Source: an uncultured Paracoccaceae bacterium (GTDB lineage Bacteria; Pseudomonadota; Alphaproteobacteria; Rhodobacterales; Rhodobacteraceae). From it: DNA of 38,253 nt. The notes under the pieces were generated by a model. That model was not told the DNA's origin, did not search any database, and saw nothing but the letters and a program-made list of their open reading frames with translations. Each line of letters starts with the position of its first letter. Within the stretch, counting starts at the first letter, position 1. The position numbers and the translations under genes were made by a program. Shown here piece after piece: positions 16,989 to 24,738 of this stretch. The DNA lies in assembly GCA_937883775.1 (NCBI GenBank), contig CAKZXZ010000033.1, forward strand, positions 1 to 38,253, in the 5' to 3' direction.

Positions 16989-17678
16989 TTACTTCAGAAG
17001 AAGAGCTTCAGCCACCGCGAGATCCAGCGGATTGTCAATGTCGACTGCGCGTTCTTGCGGCATCTCGTATCCTATTACCGGCGACGCCACGTAGCTATGT
17101 TCCGCTCTCAGCCTGTCAATGCCCACAACATGGATCGCTCCATTTGGACGGTAGGCTTTTGGCATCTCTTGAGACTTTCTTCCAAAATGCTCAGGAAAGA
17201 AAGGCTTGAGCGTCTGATCATTTGATAACTCAAGAGCAGCGAATGGAGTATGGGAAAATTCTGACACACTCATGACAAAGTACCCCGGGTTTTCTTCGTA
17301 GAGCGTGAACGCTGCATGAATGTCTGCAGCCGTCCTTAATGGCGAGCAGGGAGCCAAGATTGTCAGTACATCAAAGTTCGAGTTCTGACTTTTGAAATGA
17401 TCTACAGCATGTAAAGCTACATCGACAATGCCCGCTGGATCGCGTGCCAGTTCTCTTGGTCTATCAATGATGTACTGAATACCAATTTCATGCCCATGCT
17501 GCGCAACTGCTGAACCTTCTGTCGAGAGAGCGATAGTGTCAAAGAGATTAGTTTCTCTCGCGATGTCGAATGTCCACTGAAGCAGTGAACGGTTACCCAA
17601 CCGCGCGATATTTTTCTTCGGGAAGCGGGTCGATCCCTGTTTGGCGGGGATGAGGCAAAGATGACGAGTTCCCGTCAT
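16989..17678 (-). CDS. pseF: CMP-pseudaminic acid synthetase (PseF-type acylneuraminate cytidylyltransferase)
   Basis: A 229-residue nucleotidyltransferase. Residues 10-23 (IPAKQGSTRFPKKN) form the CTP-binding signature loop of the CMP-sialate synthetase family, with Lys instead of the usual Arg at position 13. ILAPCSPLRTAADIHAA and the C-terminal VDIDNPLDLAVAEALL carry the expected metal-binding aspartates. It activates the nonulosonic acid with CTP for transfer. The start ATG overlaps the stop of the Gfo/Idh gene (ATGA), and pseGH follows after one base. It could act on the product of the second NeuB as well; no other CMP-synthetase is in the window. Confidence 0.9.
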   Translation of the reverse strand: MTGTRHLCLIPAKQGSTRFPKKNIARLGNRSLLQWTFDIARETNLFDTIALSTEGSAVAQHGHEIGIQYIIDRPRELARDPAGIVDVALHAVDHFKSQNSNFDVLTILAPCSPLRTAADIHAAFTLYEENPGYFVMSVSEFSHTPFAALELSNDQTLKPFFPEHFGRKSQEMPKAYRPNGAIHVVGIDRLRAEHSYVASPVIGYEMPQERAVDIDNPLDLAVAEALLLK

Positions 17679-18766
17679 GCTGCCAATCCGTTTTGTGCCC
17701 CAGTGATCCGCAGATCTTGATCGACATCATCAAGAGATATCCAGCCACCACCTGCTAGGTGCGATTGTACAAAACCGGAGAGGATGCGTTGTTGCTGGAA
17801 GATGTTATCCATTAGCGCGGTGTCGACTGTCTGGCTCTTGACGGCCTCCACAAGCTCACCCAGGGCAGTCAAACGCCCACTTCGAGAGGATTTTTCCTGC
17901 GTCATTCTCCAAGTTTCAGGCGACTTGAATTCAGATCCCGTCAGATGATTACTTTCAACGATTAGACTGCCATCCCCTAGAACCGCCAATTGGCCTTCGG
18001 TTCCAGAAGCGATCATGTTCAGACCTCTGACAGGAGAGATCGTCGCCTGACGTCCTGATGAGAATCGGATCGTTGCTCCTATCAAAACAGGGTCCCGATC
18101 GAGGCAGTTGTTGTTGATATCTTTAGTCGTAAGATCGTGAAAATCAGCTTTTACCTGTTCCGGTTGATCTTCGTAAAAGAAGAACCCGATCAGATCGACA
18201 CTGTGAGGATGTACCCAAAGCAGCCCACCCAATCCAAACTGAATGTCGAGATGCTCAAACTCGCCGATGGCTCCGCCGATAACGCGCGCTTGAGCATCTC
18301 GGTAAATTCCCATGTACCGCCTCAAAGCGCCATAGGTGAAGCAGATGTCTGCCCTTTTTAAACTTTTGATCGTTGAATCGACCTCTTTAACGCTTTGTCC
18401 CAAAGGTTTTTCTGCGTGAATTCCTTGGATGTTGTTTTCAATAGCTTGATTGATCAAAGCTGAGCGATGATCGGCACGTGTTGCTATCATGAGAACATCG
18501 AGGGTTTCCGCACCAAACATTGCGCTTGGATCAGTGTAGACGCAGGCGTAGCCCGTCTTGTCTGCGGCTGCTACCGCAGCTGCCTGATCAACATCGCACA
18601 CGGCCGTCACTTTCAATGCGGGTATTGCAATGGCTGCGTCCAGATGACTTAGCGGTAACCAGTTCGCACCCAATCGCTTTTTCAGGTCGTCACGTGTATT
18701 TGCCCCGATCCGACCGCAGCCGATTAACCCGGTTCTCAGAACTTTGGCTGGGTCGGCGCTCGTCAT
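17675..18766 (-). CDS. Gfo/Idh/MocA-family oxidoreductase in the pse operon
   Basis: The 363-residue protein has an N-terminal NAD(P) Rossmann domain (LIGCGRIGANTR, 14-25), the EKP motif with the family lysine at 119-121 (HAEKPLGQS), and a C-terminal substrate-binding domain with WVHPHSVDLIGFFF, which includes the usual His-x3-Asp type pair. It probably oxidises or reduces a sugar or sugar nucleotide. None of the steps from UDP-GlcNAc to CMP-pseudaminic acid needs such an enzyme, so it likely modifies the product or makes a companion sugar. It is tightly embedded: one base after the PseA-type gene and overlapping pseF. Confidence 0.85.
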   Translation of the reverse strand: MTSADPAKVLRTGLIGCGRIGANTRDDLKKRLGANWLPLSHLDAAIAIPALKVTAVCDVDQAAAVAAADKTGYACVYTDPSAMFGAETLDVLMIATRADHRSALINQAIENNIQGIHAEKPLGQSVKEVDSTIKSLKRADICFTYGALRRYMGIYRDAQARVIGGAIGEFEHLDIQFGLGGLLWVHPHSVDLIGFFFYEDQPEQVKADFHDLTTKDINNNCLDRDPVLIGATIRFSSGRQATISPVRGLNMIASGTEGQLAVLGDGSLIVESNHLTGSEFKSPETWRMTQEKSSRSGRLTALGELVEAVKSQTVDTALMDNIFQQQRILSGFVQSHLAGGGWISLDDVDQDLRITGAQNGLAA

Positions 18767-18767
18767 A

Positions 18768-20057
18768 TCAGAGTGTCAAAGGTGTTGGGCTTTTGATATC
18801 GAGTGCATACTCGCCGCGTGCCTTGGGGAGATTTTCAGGGTTGTAAAAGATCGCCCGATTTTCCGGTCCGAAGGTTCGCAGATCGACCTGTTCAATACGT
18901 GCAGCCTCATTAGATGTATTCATGCGTGCTGACACAACCGAAGCGTTTGGGACCCATTTGCCGTTCTTTTTCTCCCAGATATTCTGATCGCGCATAGGTT
19001 CTACCCATTCGTAGAACTGCTTTTTTGTGATGCCCATGAAATCGCAATAATGTCCGAGCGTTGATGGGGTGTTTGCATCATAGAGTCGGACCTGTTCGAT
19101 ACCTTCCTCACGAGTCATTCTACCGTGCCGGATTTCAATGCTGGCGTCATCTGTTGCGCGACCGTAACCAAATTTGAGGTACTTCAAGTAATCATGTACG
19201 TCGTTTGCATGATCTTCGATCTTTGACATCAAGCTGAATGTGCGTTCGCGTTGATAGGTGATCGTACCGAAATCCCACTCATTTATCATCTTGATGCCTT
19301 GGGTTTGGGCGTCCCAGGGGAAAAAGTTGGATAGGTAGATGCCGCGGATTTCTGCGCGACCGATTTCCTCGTCGGATGGGTAAATGTACGGTCGGATGTC
19401 GTGTTCGGTGATGCCACTATGTCCGACGAGGTCTTCCGGCTCGAAGCCTCGCATGTCATGTTCTTTTCGGGTCCATTTTGTGAATTCGACAAAGTCTTCC
19501 AAAGAGACAATGCCGGTAAGTTCAGCGAAACCATGTTCACCCCAAACGATAAGGGGAATATTATATTTGACCGCAATCTGAAATGGGAAGGTCCGAATGC
19601 CCGCATGATAGTGCCACGTCAGATCCCCTACTGTTTGCAGCATGTGACGTGATATTTTCCGCACGGAGTCCAGACCAGCCGTATAGCGTATTAGGTCGCA
19701 GCCTGATTTGCTGACCAAATTGTCCAGATTGCGGTGACCGGCCGGGGTATTGAAGGCATGGTTGAATGTAACCAGAAGTGGGTTAAGCCCGTAGACTTCT
19801 TTCAACAGCCAGACTTGGAAATGGCTGTCTTTTCCGCCGCTTACCGGGATGATGCAATCATGACTGTTCCCTAGACGTTTGCGCATTCGTCTGGCTTCGT
19901 CGATGATGTCTTCAAATACCAATTTGCGCTCATCCCAATCGATTTCGAGATGCTTGCGGCTTTCATGATATCTACAGCCACTGCATACGCCCTCATCATC
20001 GAAGATAATGGTCGGTTTGGCATTTTCAGGATACAGGCACCTTGCGCAATACCGCAT
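18768..20057 (-). CDS. pseA: N-acetyl sugar amidotransferase (PseA/WbpG family)
   Basis: This 429-residue protein has two CxxC pairs (Cys4/Cys7, Cys25/Cys28) that form a zinc site and the PP-loop ATP pyrophosphatase motif SGGKDS at 73-78. Further conserved patches are FNHAFNTPAGHRNLDNL and the WGEHGFAELTG segment. Members adenylate an N-acetyl group and use ammonia from HisH/HisF to form an acetamidino group. Campylobacter PseA does this for pseudaminic acid, and WbpG acts on ManNAc(3NAc)A. The HisH and HisF partners are both present in the window. AGAGGA lies six bases before the ATG. Given its place in the pse operon, pseudaminic acid is the favoured acceptor, but the wbpABDE product is a real alternative. 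Confidence 0.92.
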   Translation of the reverse strand: MRYCARCLYPENAKPTIIFDDEGVCSGCRYHESRKHLEIDWDERKLVFEDIIDEARRMRKRLGNSHDCIIPVSGGKDSHFQVWLLKEVYGLNPLLVTFNHAFNTPAGHRNLDNLVSKSGCDLIRYTAGLDSVRKISRHMLQTVGDLTWHYHAGIRTFPFQIAVKYNIPLIVWGEHGFAELTGIVSLEDFVEFTKWTRKEHDMRGFEPEDLVGHSGITEHDIRPYIYPSDEEIGRAEIRGIYLSNFFPWDAQTQGIKMINEWDFGTITYQRERTFSLMSKIEDHANDVHDYLKYLKFGYGRATDDASIEIRHGRMTREEGIEQVRLYDANTPSTLGHYCDFMGITKKQFYEWVEPMRDQNIWEKKNGKWVPNASVVSARMNTSNEAARIEQVDLRTFGPENRAIFYNPENLPKARGEYALDIKSPTPLTL

Positions 20058-20093
20058 AATTTTTCCTCTTCGTGGTGGAAGGTGTCAAATGGA

Positions 20094-22493
20094 CTAGGTG
20101 TCCTGAGAGAGGCGTTGTTTTATCTGGTCATCAGTCAGGGACTTCAGAGATCCCCAGTCGATAGCCTTAGGCACACGCTCTAGTCGGGAAGCGAGTTCAT
20201 TGTCAATTGCCACACGGTCTTGCTCGTCAAGCGCCAACAAGATCGAGGGCATTGTCGGAGGCCTAGTTTCGGTCAGTATGGGAGGCGATAACTCGTCCAA
20301 AGACATTAGGTTGATGCCGATATCGAGGAGTTTCTTGGGCACTTCTTCCTCGGTTGACGACAGCAGCATTGTCACGCGACCGAACCCAAGACGCGCCAGT
20401 CGCAAAACATCTTCTGTCAAACTTTGGGGATCCCGGATGGGCGCTCTCAAAAGGAGTCCGACGTTTTCTTTGAACAGTGCTGGTTCTAGCTTGACCACTT
20501 CTTGATCTTTGCGCAGCTTACGAAGGGTAATCTTGCGAAAAGATAATTCGCGTTCCGTCTCGGCGACGGGAGCTGAAAGAGCGATGCGAAACGCTACGCC
20601 TGAAGCGCGAACTCGAAAACGCCAATCTTGCGAGCCCTCGGATAGACGAGCTTCAAGCCTTTTGAACTCCAGACGGTCTCCAACGGCATCGTATATGGTG
20701 ATTGCGAGTTGCCAATGGCCTATAAGCTTCAGGTTTTTGATATCTAGCAGAAAAGTTGTTCCGCCCGAATTGGGAATATCGAATTTGGTGTTTGATCTTC
20801 GCGCTGCCAAAGTTCGTTTTTTGCGACCCAGGCCGCGTAAACCGATCTGCAAGATAGCTGGCGCGCCCGCTTCAACCGAAGCTCGACCCATCTTATAGGT
20901 CATTTTCTTTGAAGATGGCAGGCAGGCAAGTGATCGTGACCAAGGAAGTCGCGTCCAGCGATATTTTTCGAGTTGCTTCTCCGTCGTCTTTGTCTTGACA
21001 GAGAGGGCGTTCAGAGTTGACCCCGCCGCGGATCCGTTTGGGAGTAGTCGCGCTATGCTTTCCTGATCGGCTTCTGATAATTGACTGATGTGGCTGATAT
21101 CATTGAACTTACCAGCATTTCGCTTTTCGCCGAAGATTGGTTTGGCGAGAAGCGGATAAAACGCCAAGCCGATGGATCGGTAGAAGCTCGCTAGTGCGTT
21201 GATGTCAGATGTGATTTTGTCGAGTTCAATGACTTTTACGTCAGGCGTTAGTTCTGCCTGAGCGCGACAGTACCGGATGTAGTGCGCAATCTTTTCGACT
21301 TGAGACAGGGAGCCCCAGTCAGTTCCGGGGATTGTTGGTCGGGCACTATCATCCTCTGTTTCATACCAGCCGCGGTTATAAAGAGACAGAAGGACTTGCT
21401 CTGGGTTGCGCCTTAGCGATACGTAAGAAGCATCGTCATTGAGTTGTCTAAGTTGAGTTGTCACGAGGGGTAGATAGACGTTGCATTCCAAAACATCGTC
21501 TTTCGATTGATCGAACCAGTCCCTTCGCTCACTCAGCAGCCTCGCCACTTCTTCATCGTTTGCCACGAGCGCATCAATCTGGTGATCGGTTCGTTTTTCG
21601 GGAACCAACCCACCATCTTTCAGGCGTGCGTTCAAAGTGGTTTCATGTAAGCCCCGTGCGTTTGTGGCGGATGCCGTCATATTGGCTAACCAAGTAGAGC
21701 CGCTGCGTGCTGGCGACAGAACAAAGACCTGTCTAGGGGGGGCGCGCCAATGGATCGGATGAACCAAAATCATTGTTCGGCCCGAAGCTATGTCCGGGAC
21801 CGTCATGGGGTCAGGTGATCGTGTCCAGTTCCCACCGCTGTCGGTATAATATCGGTCCCAGTTGACCCGATGGGCCAGAAATTCCGTCTCACATTCTTCT
21901 AGCGTATTTGCCCATAGTTTCGTCGTTTCACCATCCTCTCGGACAAGCCCATCCGACGGAGGTCTCAAAATCTGGTAGTTCGAATCTGTGACAGGGATGC
22001 CCTCTGCACTCAGACACGTATCCGATGTTTCGAGGGGGTCTTCCGAGGCGAACATCCAGAAATTTGGCGCACCATGAGTATAGCATAGCCTGTCACCGTG
22101 AGCAGCAGCACCCTTTGCATTACCGCCCAAAGCGCGCAACCTTCCAAGAGCATCCATGTAATCTTCTTTTGGAGATTGCGCACGGCCAGCCAGCCAGTTG
22201 GCGATGGAGTTGAAATGCAGCCCGACCTCATGACCGAAAGCAAGCAGTTGTTTTACTTTCACGTCAAATTGGGGGTCGTCCCAATACGGGGTTGAATTCA
22301 ATAAATAGTAGGTTGCTTTCAGGCCCTTCTGATGCTCCCAAAATGCCATCTCAAGAGCGACATCAAGCGAGTGATCAATATCGTGTCTTAGGGCGATAAG
22401 GTCGGTTTTTTCAGGCTTGGACCACATCTCATCAACAGTGCATGTTGACCCGAAGTGGTCCATCAAATCGAAGTACTTTTTATTCAGCGTCAT
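20094..22493 (-). CDS. NodB-like deacetylase-family / sulfotransferase multidomain protein
   Basis: A 799-residue protein with an unusual arrangement. Residues 1-250 resemble the NodB polysaccharide deacetylase fold: LIALRHDIDHS (32-42) for the catalytic Asp motif, GHEVGLHFN (87-95), AAAHGDR and ILVHPIHW at the end of the barrel. Residues 254-510 are a sulfotransferase domain with VFVLSPARSGSTWLAN (256-271) as the PAPS loop and YVSLRRNPEQVLLSLYNRGW (357-376) as the 3'-phosphate motif. Residues about 520-690 look beta-rich and basic, and 690-799 form a further unrecognised domain. It may couple N-deacetylation with N- or O-sulfation of a glycan, in the manner of animal heparan NDST enzymes, but this is inference. 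It lies 36 bases upstream of pseA. Confidence 0.75.
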   Translation of the reverse strand: MTLNKKYFDLMDHFGSTCTVDEMWSKPEKTDLIALRHDIDHSLDVALEMAFWEHQKGLKATYYLLNSTPYWDDPQFDVKVKQLLAFGHEVGLHFNSIANWLAGRAQSPKEDYMDALGRLRALGGNAKGAAAHGDRLCYTHGAPNFWMFASEDPLETSDTCLSAEGIPVTDSNYQILRPPSDGLVREDGETTKLWANTLEECETEFLAHRVNWDRYYTDSGGNWTRSPDPMTVPDIASGRTMILVHPIHWRAPPRQVFVLSPARSGSTWLANMTASATNARGLHETTLNARLKDGGLVPEKRTDHQIDALVANDEEVARLLSERRDWFDQSKDDVLECNVYLPLVTTQLRQLNDDASYVSLRRNPEQVLLSLYNRGWYETEDDSARPTIPGTDWGSLSQVEKIAHYIRYCRAQAELTPDVKVIELDKITSDINALASFYRSIGLAFYPLLAKPIFGEKRNAGKFNDISHISQLSEADQESIARLLPNGSAAGSTLNALSVKTKTTEKQLEKYRWTRLPWSRSLACLPSSKKMTYKMGRASVEAGAPAILQIGLRGLGRKKRTLAARRSNTKFDIPNSGGTTFLLDIKNLKLIGHWQLAITIYDAVGDRLEFKRLEARLSEGSQDWRFRVRASGVAFRIALSAPVAETERELSFRKITLRKLRKDQEVVKLEPALFKENVGLLLRAPIRDPQSLTEDVLRLARLGFGRVTMLLSSTEEEVPKKLLDIGINLMSLDELSPPILTETRPPTMPSILLALDEQDRVAIDNELASRLERVPKAIDWGSLKSLTDDQIKQRLSQDT

Positions 22494-22557
22494 ACTGCCC
22501 AGGCTCAGTTCTTTACAAAGCCCATCCTTTCTTAAAACATGGTGGTGTGAAACCTGC

Positions 22558-23538
22558 TTAAAAGGCTAAGGTCACATTTTTCCAGAGTGAGTCTGACGGA
22601 TCGCGTTGATGCTGTGCGAGTATATCGTCATACCAAGCCGTGCCGGTGAACCTTTCCGAGATATTGAAGTCAATGTCATAGTACTGTGGATGCAGCAGAA
22701 TTCTATATCTGCGGCCGGGCTCCATTTTCTCAAACAGCCGTCGAAGATCGCGACCTTCCGGATCTCTCGCTGGAGAGTTGTGCCCGCCATCACTGAAGGA
22801 TCCGGCAAAACGGAGGCTGATCCCATTATGTACCCAGATGGCCTTTTTGCGCCAGGCCGGATGGTATGGAAGGCCGTTATTATTGCGCCCGTCTTGATCG
22901 GGGACGCCGCCATGAGCTGAGAAAAAACGTACTCCAAATCTAGTGTTCAGCGCAGTCATATCCTCATCGAAGACCTTCAGCGCGCGCTCGACATCAAATC
23001 CTGCAAGCTCGTAAGCGTTGGTATGGTAGCCAATCACGAATCCCCTCTTCTGGGATGATTTTAGGAGCGCTTCGTCCAAGTCATACTGAGTTGTTCTCAC
23101 TACTCCAGTATTTTTCAAGTGACGCCGGTCGATGCGACGGTTGAATATCATGATATTGGCTGGAACGGCGGCGTGCGTCTCCTCCTTAAGCAAGCCGTGC
23201 AATCGTTCGGGGCGACTATCGATGTCATACTGAAGAAAGATATGTGCTTTGGGGGCTTTGGCGGGATCTGCTTTGACTTTCTTTGTCCAGTGGCTGTACT
23301 CGCTTGGGTAGTTCAGCCGAGCATCTTCCAAGGTAGGAAATTCTAAGTCTTCATAGGTGCTTACAGATAGTTTGTCGTTGTTTGCCTCAATGAACCTGAA
23401 CATGTCTGTGAGATATCGCCGTGGGAAATAAGAACCACTCTTGCCCGAAAGATCCTGATCGGTAGCTCCTGGCTCTTGGAACGGGTTATCGTTTGACGCT
23501 GAGAGCGCATCTGGTCGGGATCTGTTTGCATCTGTCAT
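22558..23538 (-). CDS. NodB-like polysaccharide deacetylase-family protein
   Basis: A 326-residue protein from ATG 23536-23538, preceded by GGGAG eight bases upstream; a GTG nine codons earlier is less likely. It resembles the first domain of the next gene: IFLQYDIDSRPE (DID motif), FVIGYHTNAYE, FFSAHGG and YRILLHPQYYDID match HDID, VGLHFN, AAAHGD and ILVHP there. The canonical second zinc histidine of NodB (HxxxH) is not evident, so the metal site may differ. The N-terminal 40 residues are Ser/Asp-rich and look disordered. It is the first gene of the long minus-strand pse operon and divergent from pseB. The substrate is unknown, and a deacetylase function is not proven. Confidence 0.68.
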   Translation of the reverse strand: MTDANRSRPDALSASNDNPFQEPGATDQDLSGKSGSYFPRRYLTDMFRFIEANNDKLSVSTYEDLEFPTLEDARLNYPSEYSHWTKKVKADPAKAPKAHIFLQYDIDSRPERLHGLLKEETHAAVPANIMIFNRRIDRRHLKNTGVVRTTQYDLDEALLKSSQKRGFVIGYHTNAYELAGFDVERALKVFDEDMTALNTRFGVRFFSAHGGVPDQDGRNNNGLPYHPAWRKKAIWVHNGISLRFAGSFSDGGHNSPARDPEGRDLRRLFEKMEPGRRYRILLHPQYYDIDFNISERFTGTAWYDDILAQHQRDPSDSLWKNVTLAF

Positions 23539-23570
23539 GGCTGGTTCTCCCGCACCTTCTGTCACTGAAT

Positions 23571-23600
23571 TCTATATGCGAAAGCAAATCCACCAATCAA
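23571..23600 (-). promoter_or_regulatory. Candidate promoter of the minus-strand pse operon
   Basis: On the minus strand TTGATT (complement of 23595-23600) and TATAGA (complement of 23571-23576) are separated by 18 bases and would place a transcript start about 25 bases before the ATG at 23538. The full gap between this gene and pseB (23539-23692) must also drive pseBC on the other strand; only a weak TTGAGC at 23633 is seen there. Confidence 0.35.
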
Positions 23601-23692
23601 GCAGGTGGTCATCGGTTAAATAGGTTTCGGCCTTGAGCAACTGATCAGATGTGGGTAGTCCGGAGGAACTTCTATGGGTTAGGAATTACAGG

Positions 23693-24724
23693 ATGAGTCT
23701 GACGAAGCTCTTTGGTCATAATGTTTCTTTCGATAACCAGTCGGTTCTGGTGACAGGGGGGACCGGGTCTTTTGGTAAAACCTTCGTCGACTATCTGCTC
23801 AAGAAGCATTCGCTCAAACGACTGATTATCTTCTCACGAGATGAGCTGAAGCAGTTCGAGATGCAGGCAGCATACCCGCGGGAAAAATATCCAAATCTTC
23901 GCTTCTTCATTGGGGATGTACGCGATCCAGAACGGATGCGAATGGCGACCAAAGACGTCGATCTGATTGTGCATGCCGCGGCGCTCAAGCAGGTCATCGC
24001 GATGGAATATAATCCGTTTGAGTGCATCCAGACCAATATCATGGGCGCGCAAAATATCGTGACGGCAGCCTTGGAAAACAATGTCAAGAAGGTTTTGGCG
24101 CTTTCAACAGACAAGGCGGCAGAACCGATCAATCTTTATGGGGCCAGCAAGCTTGCCTCTGACAAGATTTTCACGGCGGCGAACAACCTTTCGTCTAAGG
24201 ATGGGCCTAAATTCTCCTGTGTCCGTTATGGTAATGTTATCAGCTCACGCGGTAGCGTTGTTCCATTCTTTTCGGAGTTGATCGCGAAAGGCACCGACCA
24301 TCTTCCGATCACCCATGAGGAGATGACCCGATTTGTTATCACGCTGGATCAGGGAGTTTCGTTTGTCTGTGCGGCGATCGAAGTGATGCGTGGTGGAGAG
24401 TTGTTTATTCCGAAGATCCCGAGCGTCCGGATCATGGATCTTGCAGAGGCGATGGCCCCAGAGCTTGAACGGCGTGTGGTTGGTATACGACCCGGTGAGA
24501 AACTTCATGAAGTTCTTTTGCCGGCCGCTGCTGCTCATGTGTCTCTTGAAACGAATGAATACTACATCATCAAGCCAGAGCTTGCCTATCAAGAATACGA
24601 AGCGCCGGTATCGCCTGTTTTCGAACCAGTAGATCCGGCATTCAGTTATGCCAGCGATAACAATCCCAAGTTTCTAAGCGTGCCAGAGATCAGAACCGTG
24701 CTAGGTGACCTAGGACTTTTCTAA
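23693..24724 (+). CDS. pseB: UDP-N-acetylglucosamine 4,6-dehydratase, inverting (PseB)
   Basis: The 343-residue SDR enzyme performs the first pathway step, 4,6-dehydration with 5-epimerisation of UDP-GlcNAc. Seen are GGTGSFG (22-28) for NADP, SRDELKQFEMQ (48-58), which is the PseB/FlaA1 signature, the catalytic Asp140-Lys141 (STDKA) and Tyr149-x3-Lys153, then RYGNVISSRGSVVPFF, PKIPSVRI and GIRPGEKLHE. The length matches the family. The start used is ATG 23693 with AGGA at 23681-23684; a GTG at 23651 would add an unrelated leader. AAALKQV replaces the more common AAAMKHV. The gene is divergent from the rest of the pse operon and 14 bases ahead of pseC. Confidence 0.95.
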   Translation: MSLTKLFGHNVSFDNQSVLVTGGTGSFGKTFVDYLLKKHSLKRLIIFSRDELKQFEMQAAYPREKYPNLRFFIGDVRDPERMRMATKDVDLIVHAAALKQVIAMEYNPFECIQTNIMGAQNIVTAALENNVKKVLALSTDKAAEPINLYGASKLASDKIFTAANNLSSKDGPKFSCVRYGNVISSRGSVVPFFSELIAKGTDHLPITHEEMTRFVITLDQGVSFVCAAIEVMRGGELFIPKIPSVRIMDLAEAMAPELERRVVGIRPGEKLHEVLLPAAAAHVSLETNEYYIIKPELAYQEYEAPVSPVFEPVDPAFSYASDNNPKFLSVPEIRTVLGDLGLF

Positions 24725-24738
24725 GAGGATTTGCAGTC

